This document shows positions 13,024-27,848 of a DNA stretch of 64,000 bases, piece by piece. The position numbers and the translations under genes are program-made. The notes under the pieces are model-generated. The model was not told the origin of the DNA. It did no database searches and saw nothing but the letters and a program-made list of their open reading frames with translations. The stretch covers positions 9,279,213-9,343,212 of the forward strand of contig NC_063264.1 of NCBI RefSeq assembly GCF_019578655.1. Direction: 5' to 3'. The number at the start of each line of letters is the position of its first letter. The stretch's first letter is position 1. This DNA comes from Ricinus communis (Eukaryota > Streptophyta > Magnoliopsida > Malpighiales > Euphorbiaceae).

Positions 13024-16000
13024 TTTAAATATTTAAATATTTTTCAATCATTCAATTTCAAAATATACATATTCTCATATTTATTGCAGTATGGTGTAAG
13101 TAAGAATTACATTTTGACTTAACCCGTAGTCTGCTAACAATCACATTTTCATTAAAGTTAATATATGACGTCATGAACTTACCCGAAAACCCTTTTGATA
13201 GCAAGTATATAGATTTCATGATTTATGTAAAACAATGATAGTGTATTAATCAAAATTTATTAGCACAAACAACTAATTAAAATTCAACCCTTAACGGCAT
13301 ACATTGTCTTTAGACTTTGTTTTTCTTTTTTGGGGATATATATGTTTGCTCTGTCGATTGTGCATCCGATTTATCTTATCCATGTTTTTGGAAATATTAA
13401 TTTGTAGAATCATCTAAATTCATGCTCTTAATTAAATTAAGTTCCAAAGCTATTTTGATGCATAACTTTCTTTCTTTTTTTTATTTATTTAAAAGAGGCT
13501 TCAGATCAATATAAAGAAGAGGCTTTAAATCCCTTATTAGTTCCCAAAATTTTGGCTAGACACCACCACCATGTCTATCTCTACATGCCTGTGCCTCAAA
13601 TCTCTTATGCAGGGTTCTGTGAGTTAAGACATGACCTCTCCCTTTTATCATAAAAGTAATATAACTTGAAAAGAAAAAAGAAAATTAACCTAAAACAATC
13701 ATAAAAATTTCCTTTTATTATTAAACTCAAATTGTTATTATTATCACACATTACTATCTTTTTAAGTTGGAACTGATTAAAAATTGGGTCAAGTATTTAG
13801 CTCCATTACGCTAATCAATTGAGAATTTTATGTTTAGCTTAGCTTAAAGGAGAAAGGAAATGTTCAAGCTCAAAAAAAGAAATTAGATTCATGAATATAT
13901 ATCTGTAAACAAATTAAAAGAGAATTAGTTTCTTTTGAATTAAATTATTCATATTAATGTTAATTATTACTTTGAAACGAAATCTCTTTTTTCATGCGTT
14001 ATTATACATAGAATAAAATTAATAAATTTCTAACACCAAACACGGAAATATGAGTAGTTATATAATAAGAATTAGATGTGGTCCACTGAAACAATGAGGC
14101 AGAATGAGACTGTTTTAGGGCTTTTTTTTTTTTCTTTTCTTTTCTTTAATAAAGGCTAATATGAATAGAAAATAAAAGGTTCACCCTAAAAAGATATAAT
14201 GATGACAAGTGAAGAAAGGGTTACAAAAGGGTCCATCAAATTCCATTTCTCTTCATATCTTCATCATTAACCCCTCCTAAATTATACCTTTCTCTCTCTT
14301 TCTCTCTGCACCATTTTCTGTACATTTATTTACGATTAAAAATAAATAATAACAATAATAGTATATTACATTTATTTACAGCTTTGTATTGCATTTTTAT
14401 GATGTAAATATGAGATCATGCTGTACGCTTGTCGTTGCAGTCTTCTTGGAGACGAGTGATAAACATATGTTGTGTATATAGCAAGTTTGTATAATTTGTA
14501 TTAATAATTACATAATTATATGTTTCCAACAGTTAGAATAATGATTGTTCTTGAAAATCTTTTTAATTGATTAACCCAATCCACCTTCAGCAATTCCACC
14601 TGCTTCTGTAATTTTAAGCCTTCTTCAGGTATTAACCAATCAAATCACTAGTTAAGCAGATTCTTATACAACTTTTAATATTAATGATTCTACATATAGT
14701 ACCTATTTGAATAGGTTTTTTTTTTTTAACATATAAAAAGAATGGTACATATGAATTAACATTTATTCGCAAAAAAAATAAAATGGACCAAATTGAAACA
14801 CTTATTAGTTGTATATTATATGTTACTAATAAAATTAAATATTCATATGTTCATTACATAATAACAACGAAGATGATATATATAAAAATTAATAAATCAT
14901 GTCGAAAACATAAATAAATAATTATCTTTATTCTTCTTTTTAAACTTTTTCTTTCTTATAATTTTTAGGCTTGATTAGAATTTAAATCTATATAACTTCA
15001 TGTATGCATATGATTTCAATACCATTGAATTAAACTCATTAAAATTTTATTATAAATTTTTAAATAAAGATAAAGATAAAAGATAGATTTGAAGTTCCTA
15101 TCCTCCATACAATCAAATAAAATACTTATTTGCCACAAGCACACAAACACATAGACAGAAGACAAAAGAAATAATAGAATTATTTATGGAAGAAAACTAG
15201 AAAAGCATAAGAGGACAAAGCAAAGACAAGAATTTCAAAATCAAAGCCATGTTATAAAAGAATTTTGTAGGATTAATTAAAATAAAATAAAATATTAAAA
15301 AAAAAAGAAGGTCTGATAGGTGGGGGCCAAAAATAATGACCAAAAGAATGTTTTATGAAAGAGAGTCAAGATCCATGTCAACCCCACCACAGCAGGAGGA
15401 GGAAGGGGCTATGACCAATTTGGTGGACAGGACATAAGCCCACTACTCAATTTGTTTATTTACATATTATTATCATCATCTTGTTGAACATAACAAAGTC
15501 TCTTCTTTATGGTGGAATTTTTTATTAAGTCTTAAACCCAAAAATTCAAACAGGTCAATGAGAAAAGAGAGAGATGGTCATGTAAATTTTGTCTGCATTT
15601 TTGTTTTATTGATATATAGCTGTAACATGTCACATGTTTAATTATTCTCTAAAATAATAATAAAAAGAAGGAAATATGTCTATACGTATTACTTCAATTT
15701 AACATTAATTTCAAATGTTTATGAGTAATACCATGAAATTTGATTTATGTATATGAAATAAGAAACTAATAACTGAGAAAAAAAAATACTGGATGTTTTT
15801 AAAGGTAGTGATTGTAAGATTTATTCTACACGTTTTTAAAAAAAAAAATTATTTTTATGATATTTTTTTTACTTTTTTACAGTTTGTTTTCAAATTTTTT
15901 TATTTATATAATTTTTTTTATTTTTTTAAAAATTTCATTAGAAGAAAATACTAAAAATATACCTAAAAATATTAAAAAAATATCATTTAACTTGCATTTT

Positions 16001-19000
16001 TATAAAAAAACCAACTAAGTCAGATAGATTTATCGTTTTTATTTTATATCTTTATGTTTGGTATCCATGAATTGAAGAATATCATATTTATTTTTTTATA
16101 AAAGCTAGTGTGTCTTGATGACAATAAAAAAACATGTTTCAAAAAACTACCACAATATATTAAAAATATATTAAAATACAGTTAAAAATACATGAAGATA
16201 AATTTAAAATAAAATCGAAAAAATTATTTAAAGGTCCTAGAAAAGATAGTAATTTTATGTTTATAGTAGCTATTTAGATTTCATAACAATGAAAAGTAGA
16301 TAAGAACAATGGATGAAGATGATGTTGTTATAACTTTATAAAAAAAAAAATAATACTAATAGGATATCAAAAAATACCATAAAGCAGTTATAGAAAAGAA
16401 TCGTATAAATAAAAAGAAAAATTAATTATTAAGCCATTTTCTGTACATATGTAAAAAAACAAAAAAAACCATTATAGTCTTATGGAATATATTTTAGAAA
16501 AAAAAAACATTATACGATTCAAATATTATATTATTAAATTTGATTAATCATTATATACTGTAAATCATTGTTCTAATACTACAAGATTATTTTATCTACA
16601 AACTAAAAGGAAATCAATGTATATTTAAATAAGAAAAGATACATCCCTACGTATTAAGAGGGTCTCCGTTGCATCTATGTTGCAGTGAGAACTTGTAACA
16701 TATATATATATAACGAGAAAGAACTGATACATTATCAAATTCCTCAAGCAAAAGTAGTTTCTGAGAAACACCAAAAGTCTATTTAATTACAAAGTTGCTT
16801 TGAAAGTCGTTCAAGTAAATCTTAATACACGGTTAGTCTAGATGAAAAGAAAACAAAAAAAAAAAAAGAAAAACAGAAGCTCATTTAAATGTTAAAATAA
16901 GATTTCAAAGTCAGAAGATACGATGCCGATTATAAAATTATTAGTTCTATTTATAGTATTTAATAATGAGCATATATATATCAGTCACAATCCTACTAAG
17001 ATTTTAAATATTTTTAAATAAATAAGTGTATTTAAACTTAAAAGACAATATTTTAACAAAATAAATAATTATTAGATTAGTTAAAAAACTTGTTTAATTG
17101 TCAGATTTGGATAGGCTGTTAATAGTTAAAAAACTTGTTTAATTGTAAAACTCTAGTATATTCTTTTTTTATAAATGTTATAGCTCCCAATATTTTAAAA
17201 AAAGAAACTAATTAATTTATCACAATATTTTTTTAAAATAAAACTAGTGAGTGCAAATGTTTGAATAATTTTAAGATATAGAAAGTAGGACTATTCTCTC
17301 TTTTTAAGATGAATTAATTTATGAGAAAATCCCCTTGATCACAAAATATTCTTTTGGTATAAGTATTGGGTATTTAGATTTATAATTGATGTGAAACTGT
17401 TAAGGGCAAAGGAAAAGCAAAAGAAAAGAAAAGAAAAGAATGACGAATGATGACAATACCGAAGAGGAGGGTTGGTGAAAGAGAACAAGAACATAGACAG
17501 ATTTAACAAAAGTATAGTTCTAAACATAATGTTGTACTTAAAAGGATGTTTAGAGTTTTGTTTAATGATTAATTGTCAAATACTGGGAGAAAATTAAATA
17601 ATACATTACTTATCTTGTCACTAAACCACTTTCTCATCCACTAGAAGATCTTACTGGAATAAGAAACTATGGATTTAAAATATATAATTTTTGTTTTTTC
17701 TTTACATGATTGAATTATTGTGACCTCCTAAATTAAAATAAAATAAAAATTCATATCCGTCACTCCATTTGTCTCTTTGGGTAGCCTACTTTTAAAAGGT
17801 CTGCAAGTGGTGTTTTGGCTATTTTACGGATTCAAAGCAATCCATGATAACAAAGTGGAATTCTTAGTTGGTTTTGTAGTATTAGGAAGGCTATTTAATT
17901 TCGGTGATCAGTCTAAATTTTAATTCTTTCTTATTGCAAAAGTTCGATTTTCTTTTATATTAATAAGTAACAGATTTGTATACATTCTTTTAGCCTTTTC
18001 TTTCCTTGCACCTCTCTCCATAAGTGTTTTCACTTCCTAAGCATTCTTTAATATTCTGTTTCAGGTTCTTTATATACTTTTTTTTCTATTTTACTCTTCA
18101 TTTTATTTGTGTATGATCCCTCTAGGAATGAGACATTTCCTAATTGTGCAATGTGTTATTAACAATGCAAATGACCATTTAGTAACATAAATGTTTTTTC
18201 TTTTTTTCTTCATTGAGAGCTCTATACATGGACATAAATATATTTGCGATAATTTTATTTTTTAAAAAGAACTACCTGAAATTAAATAAAATATTATTAC
18301 TTAAAAATACTCAAAACTTGGGAAAACATTGTTTGGAATCCTTAAATTCAAAATTGCACTCCAATGCTGAAACAAAATAATATTACATAGAAGACAGAAA
18401 GCACTATTTTCTTGTGTGGCATAACTATGTCTTTTTACAAACCAAAACCATGAATTGACAAAACCCTAGAGACACAATTGGTTAAAAACCCTAGTCAAAA
18501 AAACATTAAGATATATATGAACCACACAATTTGCTCTCCAGAGTCTTAACCCTTCCTTACCTCCCTTTTAGTCAATCTCCAAAATTATATCAGTTGACTA
18601 ACTATAGCTTATATGGTTAGAATTCATTTGACTTGGCAAACCAAGGTAGCCCATTGGATGATCTCTCAAAAAATATCCACCTTTCACATCATGCTCAATT
18701 TGGTAGATTAGTCAATCTGTTTTAAGATTAAAAATATCATCTAAGTTTAAATATCCTTTGAATTAAAAAAAAAAACAAAAACTTATTAGCTAACTGATTA
18801 GAAAATTCTTTTTTGGCATGTTAAATTAAGGAATTTATTATATTCATATGTAAATCGATTGCTACATATATTTTTTTCACATTGGCAGCTACAACATTAT
18901 TTAGACTAGAGGGGTTTCAATTACAATAAAAGTTCCTATGCAATCTGCTAAATTAATAAAAAGTGAAAAAATAAAGTTTAATTATCAATTAAATTTTAAA

Positions 19001-22000
19001 CTTTATATTTTCAATAATTTTATCCAATTATTTTAGAGTTTTAAAATAAATATTCATGTTTTTAATGTATTTTTAAAAATAATCTTTTGAAAATAAATTT
19101 TATAATGAGAAAAATAATGTGAAAAATCAATTTTGCTTATTTAAAAAAATAGTTCATTAAATGTTTTTTTGCAAAGAAGTCCTTCTCTCATGAAACTAAA
19201 ATTTTATTATATATATACTAAAAAAATTCAAAAATCGTATTATTTCGATATTTGAATCATTTCAGTGTATTTATGATCAACAACCAATAAATTCTCTTAA
19301 TTTCTTGATGTTATCTTTTTTATTAAAATTATGTAAGTCTTATTTAATTTATATATTTTTTCATCAGTTTGCATGATATTTGATTTTTTCTTATTTATTA
19401 ATTAAATAATAATTTTTATAAAAATTACATTTACTATGTCTAATTATTTATAATCATAAAATATGATGTATTTAATAATAATTATTTTATTCACGTACAG
19501 ATGTATATAGAGAAAAAAATTAGTATAAATTTTAAAAATATTATTTTTTAAGTAATAATTATTAGTTAAGTTTCGAGATACATCTTTATTTTAAGTTTAT
19601 TTGTTAGAAATGACTTTTCAAAATATTAAGGAGGATCAAAATTCAAAAAAACTCGAGCAAGAATAAGTCTAGTACAAAAAGAAGAAAGGAGAATCGGCGA
19701 TAACTTAGTAGAAAAAGTTTAATCAAGATGTGGTTTCGCTATAAGAGGCATAATTGTCTCAATAAACATCTTTATAAAATTCAGACTCAGATTTTTATAA
19801 CTCTAAAAAGACAATTCAACCCCCAGAAATAAATAAATCAACTCGTCATAGTTTGCAATGCGGGTGTTTTTACTGTGAAACGAAAATCTGTGGTTGACTT
19901 TATGAAAGGACAGGAAAGGAAAAACAAAGAAAGAAAAGAATGTCCTTGGATTTGACAAGGACACATGGACCTATTTTTGATGCTTAGATTAGCTACAAAT
20001 AAAAGTAATGGGTTTGTATACATTATTCATATTGAAATTGACAATGCTGTGCTTCTACTTCATGGTTACTGTCTATCCCTCCTTTAATTAGTCACTCGTG
20101 TGGCAATGTAATGTGATGTTCCCTATATGATCTTAATTCTTCTGTCTTCACACACACCACTCAGTGTACAAATCTTGGTGAGGTTGTCAAGGTTTTGTCT
20201 GCTTTCTTTCACACCTCAAGCTTAACCCATTATGACATCATTTTCAGGAATGTGATCATTGCCCAACCGATATTTTTCAGCCCTTGTTTGAAGCCGTTTT
20301 TCTCGTTTTCACATTCACTCCGGATGTCAAATTCCAATCTTTTTCTATAAGAGTTAGACGCAGCCCATGAAGGTAAAGGCTGCTAGTTTGATAATTTTGT
20401 CTTTTAATAATCTGTTAGTAATTGAATCATTATATACATATCAAATTCATGGGAAATAATCGCACACCTCAAACTATAAAGTATTTACAATTAAAATATT
20501 GTTCAAATAACTGCCGGATAATAAACTTCTATAGAAATATAAAGAATATAAAATGATGTATAAATATATTTTTAATTTAAGTCAAATGATTTTGTGCAAA
20601 TGGTGTTCTAACCCCACTTAGACATATTTCCATTTTTCTTCCCTTTTAAATAAGATATAATAAACAAAGTTTTCTATTATATTAATATGTAGTTAAAAAT
20701 AATAATTAGAAGGATGATTTTAGAACAGAAATAGGATAAGAGTTCCTTTTAAACCAGAAGATTACGAGGGAAAAAGTTTAAGATAGAATACAACCCTAAT
20801 TCTAACTTCAAATGAATTGTTCTCATATCAGATGATAGAATTAGAATAAATATTATTATACTTTCTACTTACACCAAATGTTCTTGTTTTTCTATCAATC
20901 TAACCATTATTTTCGAAAAAGAAACCTACCTCCTGTTCCATGATACATAAATGATATGATTAATTTGGTTGATTGATAACTGGTGCGTGATAACTATAAA
21001 TTATTGTGTAAATTTATGTAAATTATTTTTTTTAATATGTCAAATTACCATTAAATGGATCAATTATTCTTAATATGTTCTCATGTAATTTATCTTTTTA
21101 ATTAAAAATAGCTTATATTAATTAACATTGCTATAGGTAACTTTAATTAGGTTAATTTTCTATACTATGGAATATCAATGTTAGCTTAGTTATAACTTGT
21201 GTATGAGATGCCATATCTTTTCCGTCTTTTCGTTTTTTGTAGTCTCTTACTTTTAGTTGATTATCCATCATTTTCTAAATCACTGATAAATATTTCTTTG
21301 TATCCTTTGTAGGATTTAAAAATATTTGAAAAATTTAGTAAAACTCAAATGTCAATAGAAATTTTTTTATTAATATTCTTGCAATTTAATAATTTAAAAT
21401 TTTAAAAGTTGACATGTGGTTTAAAATAACCATCAAATGAAATACATAATTCATTAAATTATAAATTAAGGAATTATGTTAACGTGATTGAATAATTTAA
21501 TTATATTTATTTTCATTTTAACACTAATTAAGATGTACTCTTATTTTATAATCAGCTTTCACGATTTCATATAAATAATAATAATAATAATTCTTGCGTA
21601 AAATGATCTTTCCATATGTCAATCAAGCTATATATATAGAATTGATATTTTTTTAAAAATAGATATTCATCAATTGGTATTTAGCTTTTGCTTATTGTAT
21701 TAAGTTTATTGCGTTAACAATATCATCGTTGTTTTTTCTTTTTTGTTAATTAAAGAAATCACAACTGAAATTAGCTTTATTTAAGATTAAGAGATTTATA
21801 GAATAAAGTTTCATTTATAATTTGATTTTGAAATTAGATTTCGATTAATGAATTGAAGAATTACTTGCCCATTAGACCAATCTTGGAAAAATCATAGGTT
21901 TACAAGTGGAAGAAACTAAATGATCATCATATAATTGACCTATAAATGGATCAAATATGATATTTTGACAAAAAAAAAAAAAAAAAAAAAAAAGAAAGAA

Positions 22001-25000
22001 AGAAGAAGTCACTTTCTTGTTATGGCACTAGACAAATATAGGTGTTTGACAAGGTAGAGAATGTCTCTCAAATAAAACGTAAGCTTATATGACGGTCCAT
22101 GGTGGGTGTTAAATCTTGTTCAGTATGCTAACATATAATTGGAGATTGAACACAAATATAAAATCTCACTATAAATGAAAGTTTAGATCTAATTTTTTTT
22201 ATAAGAGTCGATAATTTTAATACAGTTTATAACATATAAATATAATGATTAAGGGTAATTCTTATGTTTATTATACTTCAATATAACTTAATATAAACAT
22301 AATTAATATATTAAACAATAATTATAATCCTAAAAACCGCATGCTAATTATATATTAACTAATAATATTAGAAAATATTAACTTTGACTTTGATATTATT
22401 AATTATGTCATTAGATTTTTAAAATAAAAAAAATTTCAATTTTTGAATTAAAGATATTTATGATTAAAGAAACAGTAATAATAAGAATAATATATATATT
22501 ATTAATCATTAGATTATTATACAAAGTGTAACCTACATTTGACAAATTTCAATTCCCCAGAAATGCTGGATTGTTATTATTTTGACTTTGTTTTTGTTTG
22601 CTGGTTTAATTATATTTGCAACATCATCAAGTACATATGCCACTATCTTGACAAAATTAATTATATAAATAAATAAATAATTGCTAAGCAAAGGCATGCA
22701 AATCCCATAATTCAATTAAAAAAAATAAATAGAGTGAATGTCCAGTGGAATATAACAGGTTCTTAAAAATGGGAATGTATCCTACTTAGACACTTCACTT
22801 GCAACTTGCCAACCACCTCCACTTCATCCCCATATACAACTGGCCAACATAATTCTCACCTACAATTCCCAGACAAAACCAATTTAAATAAGTAAAATAA
22901 TTTACATGGGATTGTTTTATGCTCTTGAATTTTTTAATTTTTATTCCATGTTCTTATATTTTAATTTAATTAAATATTTCTTACACATATGTATGAGATT
23001 ATTGAGTTTATATATTTTTATTTTAGCTTTAATTGAAAAGTATTAAATTTCAATTAAAATGAAAATATAAAAATTTAATGATATAAAATAAAAATTAAAG
23101 GTTCAATAAATCAAGTTAAAATCTAATAACTTAAAAAGATATTCTGCCATGTTTATATGCATGAGAATATCACGATTAGATCATTTTAACTTAAAATTTG
23201 CTCTTTTAGTAGAGTGAATTATACTTTCTATATTAAGAAAGTGAATTCAATAGAAATAAAAATAATTATTAATTTTTCGTAATTAATTTAATAAAAAATG
23301 AATTAATTATTAATAATTATATTAAGAAATTATGAATTCTTAATAAATATTAATTTTTTTATTCTTAAAGGAGAGAAACTATAATTTTCTTATCTAAAGA
23401 TAAATTAAAATAAAATATCAGAATTTTAAATTAAAATAGCCAAAAAAATTAAAAATATATATTTAATCTGCCCTCAAAATTTAGGAATCTATTTCGACCT
23501 TATTCCAAAAATAAATTAGAAAAACCCCCTTGTGCTCACTTGACCTTCGATTGATCAAATAGCTAGTCAGCAACTCCCCAACACCAAATAAAGTATGCTC
23601 ATAATATATTCTTTTATCCTGTCATAAAAATTGTTATATCATGTCATAAATAATTCAATATGGAAATTTTAACATTTTAGTAGAGTTTCAATACTAATTT
23701 TGATATCACCAAAACAATGTATTATAAAATTATATAACAAAACTTTTTTAGAATTTATCATCTTAATTTATCGTATGAAACGGAAACATACGACTCGTGA
23801 TATTATTTCAATGTAAAATTTAACATAAAAAATATTTCTCCTATGAAATTTTTAGGTTTTGTTGTTTTCAAAAATGATTTTTTCTTGTTTGATAATAATA
23901 GAGATACAATATTTTCCATTAAAAATAAAGCAGTAAAACGATGTTTCATTAAGATAATTATGATTGAGTTTCTAAGGTTTACCGTATGAGACACTTTGGT
24001 CCCTATATCATTAATAATCTTTTTGCCCTTGACATTCGTAATGACTTGAAAATTTAATCATTCTTACTTTTATCGTAAAGTCAAAACCATTTTTGTAATT
24101 CAAAATTGAGTTTTCCCACTAAGCAATATGTAAATTGACTAAATTATTCTTAAATTACTTTAAGTATGACTTATTATGAGTTGATTAAACTATTGTTCAA
24201 TTTAGAAATTACAGTAATATTTTTGTCTATTTTATAAACTCGTTATCAATTTCATAATACATGCGTGTAATATTGTCTAATAAAATAATAAGTAAAAAAA
24301 ATATAATTACTGTGATTATAAAATTTGTATCAAAAAATCAAAGTATGTAGTGATAAAAAAAATTTCTTTTCTTCGTACCATAATTATTTTATAATAATTC
24401 CAGTTTATTGTATTTATATCAAATGTGAAAATACCCAGAATAATATTTAACTAAGCAAGGGACATGTCGCAATTATTGTCTCTCTTGGTGTATGAATGAA
24501 ATTTTTACTGCCTGTAGTTTCTTGCACAGTAATTTCATAATTTACTCTTTATTCTATAAAAACAAAATATGACTTGTTCTCTAATTAAATGTTAATTTCT
24601 TATTGTAGAAAGTAATACATTCATTATATATTTTTAATATTAATTTGTATAGAAATATTTAATATATTATCAAAATAGTCTCATTTTATTCTAAAAATTT
24701 AATGAATATATTGATATACTTCAATAGTCAACATACGTAATATTATTATATATCCCTAATTTATACATTGAACATACGTTCATAATAACGACAAAAAGAA
24801 ATCTAATTAAAACACATGAAGGCTTCTACTTTGACTTCTAGGAAAATATCTATCTAAATATTTATGTGAAATGGAATTCATAAGTAGAGTGCTAAAGTTA
24901 TCATCTTTTAAAATTATTATTTTAATAAAAAGAAGAAAAGAATAAAAAGATTTGAAAAACATTATGATATTGAATGAAATCAAGAATTTAGTTTTCTATG

Positions 25001-25034
25001 TAGTTCTATTTTCAATTTGAGGGCTTTCTTTGGT
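13021..25034. other. AT-rich gene desert
   Basis: About 12 kb without a recognisable gene, RNA gene or intact transposon. Small items seen: a CT-rich tract at 14288-14310; a 24-bp exact direct repeat at 17078-17101 and 17123-17146; a 7-bp stem hairpin (TGTCCTT / AAGGACA) at 19941-19963; an A-run at about 21970-21993; and (AAT)n near 21580-21600. The stretches around 15.35-15.45 kb and 19.85-20.35 kb are less AT-rich and look less decayed than their surroundings, but I can assign no function to them. Confidence 0.5.
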
Positions 25035-26135
25035 GGTGTTAAGGCCACACCAAAGAGAGGCCAAATTAGTTAATTTCTAGTTTAATATATTTTGAAACTA
25101 TATCATTTTAAACTATGATCTTAATTTTTTAATTATTATTAGTATTTTTTGCATTACATGGATATATATATTTAATTTTTGTTAATTGATATGCAAATCA
25201 ACATATTTTACTTTTTTCTTTTTATATGAGAGTAGTTTATATAAAAATATTTGTAATGAAAATCTTAGAGGATATTTGGTTCAGAGGTTTTATGCAGCTA
25301 ATAATATTTTTTTACTAAACAATAGAGATTTAAGAATGAAATACGGGTAATTGATTTAGTCTCAAGCTCTATTTTAAAACTTTTTCTCATCAACTAATAA
25401 CTGACATGGGCTTTTATTTATTTATTTAGATAATATTATTTTTATTAAAATTGTTAATAATAGTTTATTTAAAATTGATTTCATATAATTAATTTTTTTA
25501 TATTTTTTAATAATTAATTATATTTTAAAATTATATTTCATAGGTAAATAATTATGATATTTAAAATTAGAATTTTTCATTAGTAGAATTTAAATTTAAA
25601 TTTTATAAAATAAAATTAACTATAACATTTTAATTATTATAAATTATTTTTATTAATTTATATTACTAATATTAGTATAATAAAATAAATTATATTTTTA
25701 ATGGTCATTTGACATACTTATAATAACCACCATTAATATTTACTAAATAGTTTAATTTACTAGCTACTAGTTATCAACCATCAACTACCAACTACTAGCT
25801 ATCAACTATCAGTTATCAGCCATTAAATACCAGCTATCAACCACTAACTACTAGCTGTATTGATCACTCAAACCAAACAAACCCTCAATCTTTTATATAT
25901 ATATATTGGTAATTCATTAGTGCTTTTTTAAAAGGATCTTGATAAAAAATAGACTACATAATTTATTTTTAAATCATGATCATTTTAATTTTTTATTTAA
26001 TTTTTTAAAATAATAATTCACAAATTACTAAAAATATTAAAAATGAGTAATTTAAAATATAATATTTTAATATTATAATACTCAATGATAATTATCTATT
26101 ATGATTTTAATAATTTTTAGTGTGGCCTTAACACC
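25035..26135. mobile_element. Candidate TIR element bounded by 16-bp perfect inverted repeats
   Basis: GGTGTTAAGGCCACAC at 25035-25050 is matched by its exact reverse complement at 26120-26135. The motif is half GC in a region of extreme AT content, so chance is unlikely. The interior has no transposase ORF and contains a hAT-like MITE. No matching target duplication was found, so the family is unassigned and the true ends may lie slightly outside. The left repeat also sits within a local hairpin, CTTTGGTG (25029-25036) pairing with CACCAAAG (25049-25056). Confidence 0.45.
25268..25885. mobile_element. hAT-like MITE, non-autonomous
   Basis: The left end GAGGATATTTGGTTCAGAGG is an imperfect inverse of the right end (reverse complement GAGGGTTTGTTTGGTTTGAG). 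Flanking AATCTTA (25261-25267) and AATCTTT (25886-25892) look like a slightly decayed target duplication; hAT elements make 8-bp ones. The right subterminal zone, about 25750-25855, is packed with variants of CTACTAGCTATCAAC, as expected for hAT transposase-binding subterminal repeats. There is no coding capacity. Confidence 0.6.
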
Positions 26136-27514
26136 GTCCAACACATTCATGATATATGGACATAGATTATACAATAAGAAGTACTCATGCCATATTTGCC
26201 ATAAAAGAGATAATTTATTCATTGTAAAATTAAAAATTTGAACTCCAATTCTCTACCTCAAAAAATATATCTCTTACTATTTGAGTTAAGCATCAACTGT
26301 TTTTTTAAGGTATTTATTTAACAATAATATGAGAATATTTTATTCAATATCCCTCTTAGCATATGTAACAGACTCGACTCTAATTGGTATTGTAGACCTG
26401 TTGTGAGTGAAATAATCATTAAGTTAGTACTTAGATATTAAATACCTCTTGCATTAGATTATTCAACTCTAACTCAAAGTGTATGAAAGTTCAAATTTCG
26501 AGCCATATTATAAAGAGAGGGCCTTGTTTTTTTTTTTCCCTCAAAAACTCTTTTATTATTATTCAGATGATTTATCTTCAATTAAGCAAAAAGTATATAA
26601 ATATAATACGGCCAGAAACAATTAAATCGGTAAGAATTTTCTAATTTAAATAGTAGTTATTTACCTTTTTAATATAGGAAATTTGTAAAAAAACTAATGC
26701 TCACATCTTTCATCATACTAAAATAACGATTATAGTTTTATCCTTAGATTATCACATTATGAATTATGAGATTTTCATTACAAAGAATATTCTATCAATT
26801 GATTTTAATAGATTTAAGTCGTATAACTTTTATAAAATAAAAGGATGATAAAAGTCTTATACATAGTTATTCTTAAGAGATTTAAAACTCACATCTTGTG
26901 ATATGCTAAAATGATGATGATATGTGGAGGATGATAGTGTTACAAGAGTATTAGAGGGTTGAACTAAGATTTTTTTATGATAAAATTGAACATATGATAG
27001 ATCATTGTTTATATAATCTTACTCAAAATTAATGTTTAAAATTTGTTATTTAATAAAAAATTATCGACTTTTTAAATTTTTAATTAAATCTTAACCGTAT
27101 GATTCTAAATTAAAAATGCAGGTTCTGTTCAACTTGAATATTGAAAGATTAATTATGAAACTTCTATTTCTATGATATTGTATTAATTATCTTGCTTCTT
27201 ATGGTGTCTATGTATGCATACATTCATAAGAATGGGATAAAATTGCAACAAAATTTAGAATGTGGGAGAAGAAAAACATCATATTATGAATGATTGATGA
27301 GTGATGAACAGTGAGAAACCCTTTTAAACTCCAGAAGAAAAAGATCATGTTAATGGTGCTGTTATGTTCTGCTGTGGAATTTTGGTTTTTAAGGTATGAG
27401 GAAGGAATGATGCAAGAAATAATTAGTGGGATAAGTACGTGGGAAAAGAGACAAAGGTTTGCAGGTCAGATGATTAAATGATTTGAAAGAATGAAATTCT
27501 CAAGTCACTGTCAC
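26136..27514. other. AT-rich intergenic DNA
   Basis: No gene is seen. The text near 26.2-26.5 kb resembles old dispersed repeats, but no boundaries could be defined. Confidence 0.45.
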
Positions 27515-27848
27515 GGCTCTGACTTTGAGGAGGCCTTTGCCTTTGGGCCCACCTTCTTAGGACGGAGGCGGGGCTTCATCAACTGGGACCCACGTGTCTT
27601 CCCACGCGTGCACGCCGCATGGACCCCACTCTCGTTGACTCTTTCTTCAAAGTCATACTGATAATATATTTATATATTATTAATTAACCATATGTGACGC
27701 AATAGGAGTCCTACTCTAGTCTTCTCTTCTTCTTCCTCCTCCTCCTACTGTCCTCCACCTCCACCTCCACCACCGCCACTATCGACACCCACACCGTCTC
27801 CTGCCGCCACATCTCTCTCTCTCTCTCAAACCCATTAGTCAAAATGTA
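27515..27848 (+). promoter_or_regulatory. Orphan promoter-like island (G-box, TATA, CT-rich leader)
   Basis: This is one of the few GC-richer stretches in the desert. In order it shows GGGCCCA (27546-27552), a G-box with ABRE-like context CCACGTGTC (27590-27598), CACGCGTG (27603-27610), a W-box type TTGAC core near 27635, a TATATTTATATATTA region (27667-27681) and a long CT-rich tract (about 27717-27830) ending in (CT)n. This order resembles a plant core promoter followed by a pyrimidine-rich 5' leader on the plus strand. No downstream ORF is recognisable, so it may drive a non-coding RNA, mark a decayed gene, or be a distal regulatory element. Confidence 0.35.

Noticed and set aside
27717..27848. 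Ser/Thr/Leu-rich open frame through the CT-rich tract
   Set aside because: It has no start codon, is preceded by a stop, and is better explained as a pyrimidine-rich leader.
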